NCBI GenBank assembly: GCA_963788085.1
Contig: CAWBFS010000020.1
Coordinates: 1-64,000 of the forward strand
Length of the DNA stretch: 64,000 nucleotides
Direction: 5' to 3'
Source: AP-15 sp963788085
GTDB lineage: Bacteria > Pseudomonadota > Alphaproteobacteria > ATCC43930 > CGMCC-115725
The translations under genes were made by a program, and so were the position numbers. The notes beneath the pieces were generated by a model. The model did not search any database. It had not been told where the DNA came from and was given only the letters and a program-made list of their open reading frames with translations. Of this stretch, positions 1 through 8,983 are shown one piece after another; positions within the stretch are counted from its first letter, which is position 1; each line of letters starts with the position of its first letter.

Positions 1-305
1 TTCGGGTCGGAGCCGATCTCAAAGGTGACCGTCAGCGTGTAGGTGCCGTCATAGGCGCTGGTCGACTGCATGTAGAGCATGCCGGGAGCGCCATTCACCT
101 GGAGCTCGATCGGCAGGGCGATCGTGTCGACGACGGTTCGGGCACTGGCCCCGGGATAACGGGTCGTCACCTGGACGGTCGGCGGCACGATATTCGGATA
201 TTGCGCGACCGGAAGACGGAAGAGGCAAAGGGCGCCGATCAGCACCAGCACGATCGCCAGCACATTCGCCAGGACCGGATGTTCGATGAAGAATTTCGAC
301 ATCAT
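1..305 (-). CDS. RND efflux pump inner-membrane permease (HAE1/AcrB type), N-terminal part
   Basis: Only the first ~100 residues are in the window; the gene runs off the left edge. The protein starts MMSKFFIEHPVLANVLAIV, the usual first transmembrane helix of AcrB-type proton-driven drug exporters, followed by LPVAQYPNIVPPTVQV and a porter-domain start (TTRYPGASARTV). The ATG overlaps the TGA of the adaptor gene as ATGA, so pump and adaptor are translationally coupled. With the adaptor and OprM-type channel upstream it would form a complete tripartite exporter. Substrate cannot be told from this part. Confidence 0.93.
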   Translation of the reverse strand, partial: MMSKFFIEHPVLANVLAIVLVLIGALCLFRLPVAQYPNIVPPTVQVTTRYPGASARTVVDTIALPIELQVNGAPGMLYMQSTSAYDGTYTLTVTFEIGSDP

Positions 306-1528
306 GGCTTCGGCCCCGCGGCGGCCGTACCTGGCGAGCCGGCGGACGTCGTATCGAATGTCGTCAATTGCGGCGTCACCTTAGTGCCAGGATTGGCGCG
401 CCAGAGGTCGCCGACAACTACCCGGTCGTCGAGCTTGAGGCCCGAGGTGATGACCCGCGACGTGCCTATCAGTTGGCCCAATTGCACATAGCGCTGCTCG
501 ACGACATCGTCCTTGTTGAGGACGAGCAGGTAACGGCCGCCCTGATCCGCCTGCAGCGCCCGGTCGGGCACCAGCAATGCGTTGCGGTCGACCTTCCCCA
601 TCGGCAGGCGGATGTTGACGAAAAAACCCGGAAGCAGGTCCCGAGTAGGGTTCGGAAGAATGCCGCGCACAAGCAATGTTCCGGTCGCAGGATCGAGTCC
701 AGGCGCAACATATTCGATCGTGCCCTGCAGCGGAAACCCGGTTTGGTCCGAAGTGCCGACATCGACCGGAACCTTCTGCAGATCGGCGAAAGTAAGCCGA
801 TGTTGGTCCAAATTCTGCCGAACCTTCAATACGGTCTGTTCGCTCAGATTGGCGACGACATAGATCGGGTCGAGCTGGGTGATCTCGGCAAGCGCAGCCT
901 GCTGGCCTCCGCCCCCGACAACGTTGCCGGGATCGATCAAGTGCTTGCCGACAATGCCGTCGAAGGGTGCCCTGACCTCGGTATATCCCAGGTTCAACTT
1001 GGCCAGCGCGACCTGCGCCTGGGCGGAAAGCAGTGACGCCTCCCCGCTTGCCCGCTCGAAGGTCCAATGGTCGACCTCGGTCTGAGTAGCCGCGTCCTGC
1101 TTCACCAGTTTGGCGTATCTTACAAGCTCTGTCTTTGCGTAAATCAGCGCTGCCTGTGCCGTGAGCACCTGAGCCTGCGCCTGTTGGAGCTGATCCTTGT
1201 ATTGATCCTGCTGGATCGTGAAGAGCAGATCGTTCTTTTTGACGAATTGGCCGTCTTCGTAATGGATCTTTTCGAGGTAGCCCTCGACGCGCGCGACGAG
1301 CTTGACGGCATTCACTGCGGCAGCGTTCCCGGTCACCACCATGTAATCGGCGACGCTCTGCACCCTGGGCCGGACAACCGGCACGGGCGGGGATGGCTGC
1401 GGTGAGACCTGCGCCTGCACAACCACGGATGGTGAGGATGGCGCCATCCCGAAGAAGGCCAATCCCGCGATCAAGGCCGCAGTCAAAGGCGGGATCAGCC
1501 TGCTGGTGCTTATGGGAAATATTCTCAC
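302..1528 (-). CDS. RND efflux periplasmic adaptor subunit (membrane fusion protein)
   Basis: About 408 residues. A hydrophobic N-terminus (LIPPLTAALIAGLAFFGM) is a signal anchor. The lipoyl-like half motif RVEGYLEKIHYEDGQFVKKN at ~residue 75 leads into an Ala/Gln-rich coiled-coil hairpin, then the second lipoyl half (GYTEVRAPFDGIVGKHLIDPG) and beta-barrel, as in AcrA/MexA. I chose the GTG at 1528: it has a GGTGAGG ribosome site just upstream and follows the channel gene stop by 7 bases; reading further upstream gives only low-complexity sequence without homology. It bridges the pump at 1-305 and the channel at 1536-3179. Confidence 0.92.
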   Translation of the reverse strand: MRIFPISTSRLIPPLTAALIAGLAFFGMAPSSPSVVVQAQVSPQPSPPVPVVRPRVQSVADYMVVTGNAAAVNAVKLVARVEGYLEKIHYEDGQFVKKNDLLFTIQQDQYKDQLQQAQAQVLTAQAALIYAKTELVRYAKLVKQDAATQTEVDHWTFERASGEASLLSAQAQVALAKLNLGYTEVRAPFDGIVGKHLIDPGNVVGGGGQQAALAEITQLDPIYVVANLSEQTVLKVRQNLDQHRLTFADLQKVPVDVGTSDQTGFPLQGTIEYVAPGLDPATGTLLVRGILPNPTRDLLPGFFVNIRLPMGKVDRNALLVPDRALQADQGGRYLLVLNKDDVVEQRYVQLGQLIGTSRVITSGLKLDDRVVVGDLWRANPGTKVTPQLTTFDTTSAGSPGTAAAGPKP

Positions 1529-1535
1529 AACGACC

Positions 1536-3179
1536 TCACCATTCCGGCGCTCGCGGGTTCGGACTGACGTCTTGCGGCGTGGGCAGCGCAGGGGCCGGCG
1601 GCTGGGGCGCGCCTGGGGGCGGCAACAGCTCACCCCAATTGGTCCGGTTTCGCATCTCCTCGGCGGTCGCAGCGGGGACGAATTCGTTGTCCGCGCGTAT
1701 TTGCCATCCTCCTCCCAAGGCGCGGTAGACCGAAGCCAACCCAGTCGACACGCCACCCTCTGCCATCGCCAGGTTGTTCTGCGCGGTGTACAAATTCTGC
1801 TCCGCCGTCAGCACAGTCGTAAAATCGCGGGTTCCGAGATTGTATTGCAGCAGGGCAATCCCGAGCGCGGCGTTTGCCGCGGCAACGCTCTGACGTAAAT
1901 CATCGACCTGGTCACGCCCTTGCAGAAAACTGGTCAGACCATTTTCGACTTCTTGCTGCGCCTTGAGCACGGTGTTTTGATAGTCGACCAGTAATGTCTG
2001 TAGCGCGGCATCCTCGACCCGAACCTGATTGGTGATCTGCCCATAATTGAGAATGTTCCATTGAAAGGACGGTCCGAAAGCGAAGGTGATGCCGTTTCCC
2101 TCGAACACTCGCTTCAACTTGCTGTGACCGACGGTGCTGGCAGATGTGCCAAAAGCTCCGCTCAAGCTGAACGCCGGATAAAGATTAGCCTCGGCGATGC
2201 CGACTTGCGCGCTTTGAGCCATCGCCGCCAATTCGGCAGCACGGATATCCGGTCTGCGGCGGACGAGATCGGCGGGAATGCCGACCGCGACGGTCTTGGG
2301 CGGAACCGGGATCCCGCTCGAGCCCCGCAACAGCGGGGCCATCGGCTGCGGCGGCATGCCGAGCAGCACGGCGAGTGCGTTAAAGCCCTGATTCAACTGG
2401 ATCGTCAGTTGCGGAATCGTCGATTCCGTTTGCCCGAGGACATTCTCCGCCTGGTAAACGTCGAGCTTGGTCGCGGTGCCGCCATGGTACTTCGCCTCGG
2501 CAATCGCGAGCGCTTTCTTCTGCTTGACGATGTTCTCCTCGGAGATCTGGATCTGCGTTTGCAGGGTGCGGATGCCGATGTAGGTCGTCGCGACATCGCC
2601 CAGCAGGCTGGCCAGCACGTAGTCGTAATTGGCGATAGAGGCGAGATAGGCGGCATCGGCGGATTCGATGGCGCGCCGGAATTTGCCCCAAAAATCCAAC
2701 TCCCAATTGACGGTGAGACCAAGCGAGTCGCGCCAGAAATTTTGGGTGACGCCCGATGGAAATGCCGTCGTGTCGGCATGGCTCGGCCGAATGTAGGTCA
2801 CCGAACCGTTGCCCTGCTGCACTTGCGGATAGAACTCGCCGATCGCCACTCCCAGTTCGGCGCGTGCTTGAAGCACTCGGGTTCCGGCGCTGGCAAGAGT
2901 AAGGTTTTGATTATACGCGATCTCGATCAGCCGGTTGAGCACCGGATCATGAAAGACTGTCCACCAGTCGCGGTATTCCTGATTTCGGGTATCGACCGAC
3001 GGGTCGTTGGCTTCGAGCCATCTCTCGGCTGCCGGGGCCGAAGGCGAAGAGAAATCAGGACCGACGAGACACCCGGCGCAGCACAGCGGCAGAGCTAGCC
3101 CGAGCCATAGGCAACATCGCGTGGCTGGCCTAGGCCGAAGGACACCAGATCTCCGGCGAGCGGAGCCGCAAAAAAACAT
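1536..3179 (-). CDS. Efflux outer-membrane lipoprotein, NodT/OprM (TolC-like) family
   Basis: 547 residues. The signal peptide ends in a lipobox (LPLCCAGC) followed by LVGPDFSSPSAPAAERW, the hallmark start of OprM/NodT channels. Two repeated alpha-helical OEP domains follow, with typical segments NWELDFWGKFRRAIESADA, VPADLVRRRPDIRAAE (here GIPADLVRRRPDIRAAE) and YNLGTRDFTTVLTAEQNLY. It is first of three efflux genes and supplies the exit duct. The start lies in a T7 run preceded by a G8 run, so an indel could hide the real start; the lipobox fixes the mature end in any case. Confidence 0.93.
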   Translation of the reverse strand: MFFCGSARRRSGVLRPRPATRCCLWLGLALPLCCAGCLVGPDFSSPSAPAAERWLEANDPSVDTRNQEYRDWWTVFHDPVLNRLIEIAYNQNLTLASAGTRVLQARAELGVAIGEFYPQVQQGNGSVTYIRPSHADTTAFPSGVTQNFWRDSLGLTVNWELDFWGKFRRAIESADAAYLASIANYDYVLASLLGDVATTYIGIRTLQTQIQISEENIVKQKKALAIAEAKYHGGTATKLDVYQAENVLGQTESTIPQLTIQLNQGFNALAVLLGMPPQPMAPLLRGSSGIPVPPKTVAVGIPADLVRRRPDIRAAELAAMAQSAQVGIAEANLYPAFSLSGAFGTSASTVGHSKLKRVFEGNGITFAFGPSFQWNILNYGQITNQVRVEDAALQTLLVDYQNTVLKAQQEVENGLTSFLQGRDQVDDLRQSVAAANAALGIALLQYNLGTRDFTTVLTAEQNLYTAQNNLAMAEGGVSTGLASVYRALGGGWQIRADNEFVPAATAEEMRNRTNWGELLPPPGAPQPPAPALPTPQDVSPNPRAPEW

Positions 3180-3199
3180 TCACCCCCCCCAGGTGGGCC

Positions 3200-3221
3200 A
3201 AAACAGCCGTCAGGCTATTTT
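3200..3221 (-). terminator. Hairpin between OmpA lipoprotein and efflux genes (terminator or attenuator)
   Basis: The stretch AAAA-C-AGCC-GTCA-GGCT-A-TTTT is a near-perfect inverted repeat with a 4-base loop, one mismatch, and A and T runs at its two ends, so it can act as an intrinsic terminator on either strand. It lies 31 bases after the OmpA lipoprotein stop and just upstream of the OprM-type gene, where it could lower read-through into the pump genes. Confidence 0.45.
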
Positions 3222-3251
3222 GGTGGATGGGTCATTTAGCCTCTTCTCACG

Positions 3252-3791
3252 TCAAGCGCCCGTCCCTTCGAGCACGATTTCGATCCGGCGATTCTGCGCT
3301 CTGCCCTGTGGCGTATCGTTCGGCGCGACTGGATGCGTTGCGCCAAACCCTTTGGCCGACAGGATATTGGGATTGACGCCCTGCGACTGAAGAAATGCGA
3401 CAACGGTAACAGCGCGGCGAGACGACAGATCCAAGTTGTCGGTAATGCCGGCGCGTTGCAACGCATGCCCGACCGGCAAATTATCGGTAAAGCCGTAGAC
3501 TACCACTTTGACGTTTTGCACCGACCTCAATTGCGGCACGTATTGGGCGAGCGCCGCCTGGCCGGCGGCGCTCAGTTCATAGCCGCCCTCGGGGAAAAGG
3601 AGGTCGCCCGCCATGACCCATTTGTTTTCGGCCTGCATCTTGGCGATTTCTGCCTGCTGGGCGGCAACTTGTGCTTGGGCCTGCTCCAGCTGTGCGGCTT
3701 GCTCGTTATAGGCTGATTGGGGCACGCAAGCCGCCAAGACCAGCACGGCGAGCGGCACGGCGGCTGCCCTCGGAATGATCTTTTGGGCCAT
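3252..3791 (-). CDS. OmpA-family lipoprotein (first of a tandem pair)
   Basis: 179 residues. Signal peptide MAQKIIPRAAAVPLAVLVLAAC ends in the lipobox LAAC. Residues ~28-55 are a Gln/Ala-rich coiled coil (QAAQLEQAQAQVAAQQAEI), followed by an OmpA C-terminal domain with the peptidoglycan-contact segment NLDLSSRRAVTVVAFLQSQ and the closing NRRIEIVLEG. Such proteins sit in the outer membrane and hold the cell wall. A paralogue lies immediately upstream and the efflux operon downstream. Confidence 0.88.
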   Translation of the reverse strand: MAQKIIPRAAAVPLAVLVLAACVPQSAYNEQAAQLEQAQAQVAAQQAEIAKMQAENKWVMAGDLLFPEGGYELSAAGQAALAQYVPQLRSVQNVKVVVYGFTDNLPVGHALQRAGITDNLDLSSRRAVTVVAFLQSQGVNPNILSAKGFGATHPVAPNDTPQGRAQNRRIEIVLEGTGA

Positions 3792-3812
3792 GGACGACCT
3801 TCCCCCCCGGCA

Positions 3813-4364
3813 CTACGCTCCGGGCGCGCCGGGACCCTGCACGGTGATTTCGATACGGCGGTTCGCCGCGCGGCCCTGCGGTGTGTCGTTGGACGCGACC
3901 GGATGGGTGTCGCCGAAACCCTTGGCCGAAACGATGTTGGGGTTGATCCCCTGCGAGACCAGGAAGGTCGCCACGGTGGCTGCCCGCCGCGTCGACAAGA
4001 CGAGATTATCCGGGACTCCCTGGCGCTGCAGCTCGGGACCTACCGGCGTATTGTCGGTGTAGCCGTATACGACGATCTTGACATTCTGCAGACCCCTCAG
4101 CCGAGGGACGACGTTGTTGGCGAGCTCGGCCTGCCCGGCGGGGCCCATCTGAAAGCCGCCTGACGGGAAGAGCAGATCCCCCGCTTCTACGAATTTTTGC
4201 TCGGCCTGGGATTGCGTGAGCTGCGCTTGCGATTGCGCAAGTTGCGCCTTCAGCTGGTTGTTCTCCGCCACTACCGCGTCATATTGTTGTTGCGATACAC
4301 ATGCCGATAGCAGCAGCGCGCTGAATGGGATCGCAATTGCTGCTCCGACCGCCTTTCTGTTCAT
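3813..4364 (-). CDS. OmpA-family lipoprotein (second of a tandem pair)
   Basis: 183 residues from the ATG at 4364, which has a clear AGGAGA ribosome site; a longer reading from 4403 adds residues before the signal peptide and is less likely. Lipobox LSAC, then a coiled coil (NNQLKAQLAQSQAQLTQSQA), then an OmpA domain with NLVLSTRRAATVATFLVSQ and NRRIEITVQG. It closely resembles the next gene in sequence layout, indicating local duplication. The pair is separated by only 21 bases and is probably one transcript. Confidence 0.88.
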   Translation of the reverse strand: MNRKAVGAAIAIPFSALLLSACVSQQQYDAVVAENNQLKAQLAQSQAQLTQSQAEQKFVEAGDLLFPSGGFQMGPAGQAELANNVVPRLRGLQNVKIVVYGYTDNTPVGPELQRQGVPDNLVLSTRRAATVATFLVSQGINPNIVSAKGFGDTHPVASNDTPQGRAANRRIEITVQGPGAPGA

Positions 4365-4493
4365 CGCAGGTCTCCTGGTTTTGTAGCCCTCTAGCAAGCC
4401 CATTTTTTACCATCGTTTATGTTGGAGTAAAGCAGAAGTTGCTCCGATGCGGCCTATAGAGCGTAGAGGTTATATGAAGGCTCGCGGCCAACG

Positions 4494-5342
4494 ATGAACC
4501 GGCCTTTGCTCGTCGTCGATGGCAACTCGTTCGCGCACCGCTCCTTCCATGCATTGCCGAAATCGATCCGGCGGCGTGGCAACAAGGGCGCCGGCGCGAT
4601 CGTCGGCTTCGCCAATTTCCTGCTGCGGCTCTATGCGCAGGAGCAGCCCCGCGCGGTGCTCGTCGGTTGGGACACGCTCGACGCGCCGACCTACCGGCAC
4701 CGCGCACTCGAAGGCTACCAGAGCGGGCGCGTTTTCGACGCCGAGCTGCTCGACCAACTCGATGTCCTGCCGCAGTTCGTCGAAGCCTGCGGCTTTGCAT
4801 TCGCCAAGGGCGCGGGATACGAGGCCGACGACTTCCTTGCAGCCGCGGTCGCGCAGGAAGAACGGCGTGGCGGCGCCGCGGTCGTAGCGAGCGGGGACCG
4901 CGACGCCTTTCAGCTCGCCTCGGAGCGGACGGTGATCCTGCAACCGGTGCGCGCCGGCGAGATGGCGCGGATCGGGCCCGCGGAAGTGCGCGAGCGATAC
5001 GGCGTCGAACCCCAGCAGGTCCCCGATTTCATCGCGCTGCGCGGCAACTCGTCGGACAAGATCCCCGGTGCGCCGGGTATCGGCCCGAAGACCGCCGCCA
5101 GCCTCTTGCGCCGCTACGGCTCGCTCGAAGCCGCGCTGGCGCAGGGCAAGTTCACGGCGCAGGTCGAACAGCTGCGCCTTTACCGCTCGATCGCGACGAT
5201 GGACGCGTTGGCCCCCCTCCCTCCCCTGCCCGACCAGACCCCGACCTGGGGCGAGGCGGCGGCGCTGGCGCGCGAGTGGGAGCTGAACCGCCTAGCCGAC
5301 CGCCTGACCGAACTACAATCGGAGGCCCTTCGCGGCCACTAG
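4494..5342 (+). CDS. Stand-alone 5'-3' exonuclease / flap endonuclease (DNA polymerase I N-terminal-like)
   Basis: 282 residues matching only the 5'-nuclease domain of DNA polymerase I. Metal-binding acidic residues are visible in LLVVDGNSFAHRSF, GWDTLDAPTYRH, GYEADDFLAAA and VVASGDRDAFQLA; the helix-hairpin-helix DNA-binding region is SSDKIPGAPGIGPKTAASLL. It would remove RNA primers or flaps in DNA repair. No polymerase domain follows: the next gene is convergent and overlaps by 4 bases. Confidence 0.88.
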   Translation: MNRPLLVVDGNSFAHRSFHALPKSIRRRGNKGAGAIVGFANFLLRLYAQEQPRAVLVGWDTLDAPTYRHRALEGYQSGRVFDAELLDQLDVLPQFVEACGFAFAKGAGYEADDFLAAAVAQEERRGGAAVVASGDRDAFQLASERTVILQPVRAGEMARIGPAEVRERYGVEPQQVPDFIALRGNSSDKIPGAPGIGPKTAASLLRRYGSLEAALAQGKFTAQVEQLRLYRSIATMDALAPLPPLPDQTPTWGEAAALAREWELNRLADRLTELQSEALRGH

Positions 5343-6256
5343 AATTCCCCGCTCCGATAAGCCTCATCGAGACGCTTGGCGTCCGCCTCCGACGGTTCTT
5401 CCCAGGCGTCGCCGCGGCGGCGCAGGGCGCCGGTGAAGTTGGGCGGGCGCTTTTCGTTGAAGGCTTGGCGGCCCTCCTCGCCGTCGGTGGTGGTCTGGAT
5501 CAGCAAGGAATTGATCAGGTTCTGGACGTGCCAGGCCTGGTCGGTCGGCAGGTCGCCAAAGCGGATCACGAACTCCTTCATCATGCGCACCGCGACCGGG
5601 GGCAAGGTCACGATGTGGCGGGCGATCTGTTCGGCCCGCTCCATCAGCTGTGCGTGGGGGACGACTTCGTTGATGAGGCCGATACGCAAGGCCTCGTCGG
5701 CGCCAAAGGGATCGTCGGTCAACAGGATCTTCATCGCGTCGATGTAGCGGAGCTGGCGGATCAGGAGGCTGGCGCCCGGCCCGTGACCCAGCCAACCCTG
5801 CGACAACAATGCGAATTTGAACCGGGCGTGCTCGCGGCTCGCGATGCGGATATCGGTCGAGGATAGGAGAATATAGAGGCCCGCCCCCGCCGCCCAGCCG
5901 TTGACCGCAGCAATGACCGGCTTCCACACCCGCGGGTAGTGGTCGCCCATCCGGCCGTCCACTCCGGTCTTCTGGCCATGCGCGGTACCGGCGAGCGGCC
6001 AGAAGATGCGCTGAGTGCGCAGGTATTCGCGTTCCTCCTCGGTGATGTCGGGACGCGGCGCCAGATTGTGCCCGCCGCAGAAATGCCGGTTGCCGACGCC
6101 GGTCAGGATCGCGCAGCGAATGTCGCGATCCTCCCAGAGGTCGATCCAGGCCGCGGAAATCGCGTCCGATGTGGGCTTGTCGAGGATGTTCGCCTTCTCG
6201 CGATTGTTCAGCGTGATGTAGGCGACCCCGTCACGCTTTTCGTAATCGATGGCCAA
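5339..6256 (-). CDS. Enoyl-CoA hydratase/isomerase family protein
   Basis: 305 residues, crotonase fold. The CoA-binding and oxyanion-hole segments are visible as GNRHFCGGHNLAPRPD and AAVNGWAAGAGLYILLSSTD, then SQGWLGHGPGASLLI. The protein is longer than a 260-residue hydratase, with a C-terminal extension (NFTGALRRRGDAWEEPSEADA) seen in family members of uncertain substrate. No acyl-CoA partner gene is adjacent, so the pathway cannot be assigned. Its 3' end overlaps the exonuclease gene tail to tail. Confidence 0.88.
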   Translation of the reverse strand: MAIDYEKRDGVAYITLNNREKANILDKPTSDAISAAWIDLWEDRDIRCAILTGVGNRHFCGGHNLAPRPDITEEEREYLRTQRIFWPLAGTAHGQKTGVDGRMGDHYPRVWKPVIAAVNGWAAGAGLYILLSSTDIRIASREHARFKFALLSQGWLGHGPGASLLIRQLRYIDAMKILLTDDPFGADEALRIGLINEVVPHAQLMERAEQIARHIVTLPPVAVRMMKEFVIRFGDLPTDQAWHVQNLINSLLIQTTTDGEEGRQAFNEKRPPNFTGALRRRGDAWEEPSEADAKRLDEAYRSGEF

Positions 6257-6320
6257 TCAGCTCTCCCTTTTCGCTATTCACTGGCGTTCCCCGGATTAGA
6301 ATTGCACTTGCGGAGGGCGC

Positions 6321-6748
6321 GTGGAAGGCGTCGTGATCGATACCAACGTGTTCGTGGCGGCGCTCTTCAACCCGAGAAGCGCCTCGGCGCGCATCCTCGA
6401 GGGCGTCCGCGAGAGGGCGCTTCCGGCTCGTCTGGAACCAGCCGACCCGGTCTGAGACCGAGATGATCCTGCGGCGGATCCCGCGCCTCGATTGGCAAAA
6501 GGTCGCCGATCTCTTTCGGCTGGAGGACGGAGTTTACGGCGCCGGTCGACCCGGCCGCTTTCACCGCGATCGCTGACCCCGACGATCGAAAATTCGCAGC
6601 GCTGAGCGCAGCGGCGAACGTGCCGCTAGTGACCAGCGACAAGCTCGTGCTTGCGCAACAGGGCAAGATCGCCATCGAGATTGTCACGCCGCATGATTTT
6701 CTGGCACGACAGCGGGAGATGACCGCCTTAGCGGGAGGACCGCCGTGA
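6321..6748 (+). pseudogene. PIN-domain (VapC/COG1569-like) toxin-type RNase gene, two frameshifts
   Basis: A GTG start at 6321 gives VEGVVIDTNVFVAALFNP, the PIN active-site opening. Homology then moves frame near 6410 (RFRLVWNQPTRSETEMILRR) and again near 6527 (APVDPAAFTAIADPDDRKFA), ending LVTSDKLVLAQQG. Removing one G at each break restores a full ~140-residue PIN protein with all four acidic residues (D in IDTN, E in SETE, D in PDD, D in TSD). No antitoxin gene is adjacent. The final TGA overlaps the next start as GTGA. It may be intact in the cell, given the indel pattern across the window. Confidence 0.7.
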
Positions 6749-7827
6749 CCATCCCAAAGCGCGTCGCCGTCACCGAGGTCAGTCATTGGCATTCAATCAA
6801 TGACGCCTCGTATCTGCATATTCTGCGGGATCTCGGGTGCGACATCGTCGGGGTCTCCGACCGCTCCGCGCGGATCGCCGGAGAGCGCGCCGAGCATTTT
6901 GGCGGCACCCCGTTTACCGACTATCGGCAGATGATCGAGGCGACAAAGCCGGAATTCGTTATCGCCCTGGGCCGGCATTGCGACATGCCGGAGATCTTTC
7001 GTTTCCTCGTCGACGCCGGTGTGCCGTTCGTCATGGAAAAGCCGTGGGGGACCGACCCCGAGACCGTCGCGGACCTTGCCCGTCTCGCCGCCGCCAAAGG
7101 CGCCTGGGTCGGGGTGCCGTTCATGTCGCGCTATTCGTTCTGGGCGGTCACCGTCAAGCGCATGATCGAGGCGGGCGAGTTCGGCAAGATCTCGCACATC
7201 TTCTTCCGCGGGATCCGTCCGACGATGCGCCGCTACGTCGAGTGGGACTCCCCCTGGATGGCGGACAAGTCGCTCGCCGGCGGCGGTGCGTTGCTGAACC
7301 TCGGCGGACACGGCTTCGACATGGCGCGGTTTATGACCGGCGAGGAGCTGCAGGTCGCCTCTGCCGTGGTCAGCCGGCAGGTGCACGGCGGGGAAGTCGA
7401 AGATTACGCGCTGGCGACGCTGCGCACCCGGAGCGGCATCCTGTTTCACAACGAAGTCGGCTACACGATGCCGACCTGGCCGGCCAACCAGACCGACGGC
7501 GAACAGAAAGTCGCCGGCGAAAAGCTGCTGTTGCGGCAAGCGGCGGGCGGTTTGCAGCTGATCGCGCCGGGCCGCGACGAATTCATTGCGCAGCCCGAGT
7601 ATTGGCAAGCGGGCTACCCGAGGGCGATCCGGGAGGCATTGGAAGCCTACGGCCGCGGCGATCCTCCGCCGATACCGGCGAGCGAGTGCGCGCACGCCGT
7701 CCGCCTGATTTTCGACAGCTATCGCGCGGCTGGAGAAGCGATAGGGTCCCAAGAAACAGCCTCGCCGGTTTCCGAAACCCGCGAAACGGCTGGGAACGAC
7801 AGGGTTAAATCCCGCGTTCTGACGTGA
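6745..7827 (+). CDS. Gfo/Idh/MocA-family NAD(P)-dependent oxidoreductase
   Basis: 360 residues from a GTG start with GGGAGGAC upstream. The family EKP catalytic motif is present (VPFVMEKPWGTDPE), as is the substrate-side segment GGGALLNLGGHGFDMARF. The usual glycine-rich Rossmann loop near the N-terminus is replaced by VAVTEVSHWHSIND, which is unusual. It overlaps the PIN gene before it and the regulator gene after it, suggesting one transcript. Substrate (probably a sugar, inositol or related polyol) is unknown. Confidence 0.85.
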   Translation: MTIPKRVAVTEVSHWHSINDASYLHILRDLGCDIVGVSDRSARIAGERAEHFGGTPFTDYRQMIEATKPEFVIALGRHCDMPEIFRFLVDAGVPFVMEKPWGTDPETVADLARLAAAKGAWVGVPFMSRYSFWAVTVKRMIEAGEFGKISHIFFRGIRPTMRRYVEWDSPWMADKSLAGGGALLNLGGHGFDMARFMTGEELQVASAVVSRQVHGGEVEDYALATLRTRSGILFHNEVGYTMPTWPANQTDGEQKVAGEKLLLRQAAGGLQLIAPGRDEFIAQPEYWQAGYPRAIREALEAYGRGDPPPIPASECAHAVRLIFDSYRAAGEAIGSQETASPVSETRETAGNDRVKSRVLT

Positions 7828-7889
7828 AATCGCGCGCCTTGGCCAAACTCGAGACTGGGCGACAAGTGAGGCTGACGGGTGAGGTAGAG

Positions 7890-8741
7890 ATGCCGCTTGT
7901 CAAGAAACTGACCCATTTTGTTTCGCTTTCACCCGATGAAATTTCCGTTTTGCAGGATCTCCAATCGGCAAGACAGAATGTTCGGCGGCATCGGGACATT
8001 GTTGCCGATGGCCGGAAATACGAGGCAATCTTTGTGTTGGTCGAGGGATTTGCCGTTCGTTCTCGGGTTCTGAAAAACGGCCGGCGTCAGATCCTGAACG
8101 TCGCGCTGCCCGGCGACCTGATCGGTTTTCCCGGATGCTTTTTCGACCGTGCTCTGTACTCGGTCACCGCACTCACCGACACGGTGATCTCGCCGATCCC
8201 GCACACCCGGATAGTCGCCCTGTTTGAAACTTCTCCGCAGCTGGCCGCGAAAATCTTCTGGTCGTTCGCCTGCGAGGCGGCGATCTACACCGAGCGGCTG
8301 ACCGACATCGGAAGGCGATCGGCGCTCGAACGCGTAGCTCATTTTCTGCTCGAGCTGCACGCCAGGTTGGAGATCATCGGATTGGCCGACGAGCACTCAT
8401 ACGCTATGCCGTTCACTCAAGAGCTGATCAGCGACGCGCTCGGTCTCAGCGTACCGCATGTCAATCGAACCCTGCGGCAATTGCGTAACGACGAGTTGCT
8501 GGTAATCGAGCACCAACGCGTGATCATCAAGGACATCGAGGCGCTTTCGGCGCTTGCGGGTTTCGACAGGAAATATCTCAGCCGCTTCCGCATCCCCGAA
8601 ATGCTCAAACCTGCCGCGGAGCTGAGCTGGCCGCCGGCTGAACCGGCACGCCTGGTCGAGCAGTCCCGACCAGCATCCGGCGATGGCCGGGACACGACCC
8701 ACCCTAGCGTCCACGCAGGTGCTGGAGTGGCTGAGCCATAG
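7890..8741 (+). CDS. Crp/Fnr-family transcriptional regulator
   Basis: 283 residues from the ATG at 7890, which has GGTGAGG upstream and matches where family members start (PLVKKLTHFVSLSPDE); a GTG at 7824 overlapping the previous stop is the alternative. Residues ~25-120 form the cyclic-nucleotide-binding-type beta barrel (FVLVEGFAVRSRVLKNGRRQ, LPGDLIGFPG), followed by the long dimer helix and a winged helix-turn-helix (TQELISDALGLSVPHVNRTL). No FNR-type cysteine cluster is seen, so an oxygen-sensing Fe-S centre is unlikely. The target genes are unknown. Confidence 0.88.
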   Translation: MPLVKKLTHFVSLSPDEISVLQDLQSARQNVRRHRDIVADGRKYEAIFVLVEGFAVRSRVLKNGRRQILNVALPGDLIGFPGCFFDRALYSVTALTDTVISPIPHTRIVALFETSPQLAAKIFWSFACEAAIYTERLTDIGRRSALERVAHFLLELHARLEIIGLADEHSYAMPFTQELISDALGLSVPHVNRTLRQLRNDELLVIEHQRVIIKDIEALSALAGFDRKYLSRFRIPEMLKPAAELSWPPAEPARLVEQSRPASGDGRDTTHPSVHAGAGVAEP

Positions 8742-8858
8742 GCTTCACGGAACAACCCAAACGCGAGTCGATTGATTGCACTGGCTGTTTCTCTAGGCAT
8801 CGCAAAACGCGGACATAATCGGTAGTCCGTCGAGAGGAACGCACCGGCTACAGGTCGT

Positions 8859-8884
8859 GGCGGAATGCGCTGCGCTGTTCCGCC
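8859..8884. repeat. Short palindromic repeat (REP-like)
   Basis: GGCGGAATGCGC and GCGCTGTTCCGCC form an interrupted palindrome in the 242-base gap between two convergent genes. Sequences of this form (GTAGGGCGGA...TCCGCC) are scattered in intergenic DNA of many proteobacteria. It could also end transcription from either side. I see nothing else in this gap. Confidence 0.5.
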
Positions 8885-8983
8885 CTACGCTTGCTGCTGG
8901 CTGTTCCCCGATCCGATCACGGCTTCCAGCCGCTTCCGGTCGCCCGTACCAAACCGGACTTCGATGCCTTTCTTCATCCGCTG

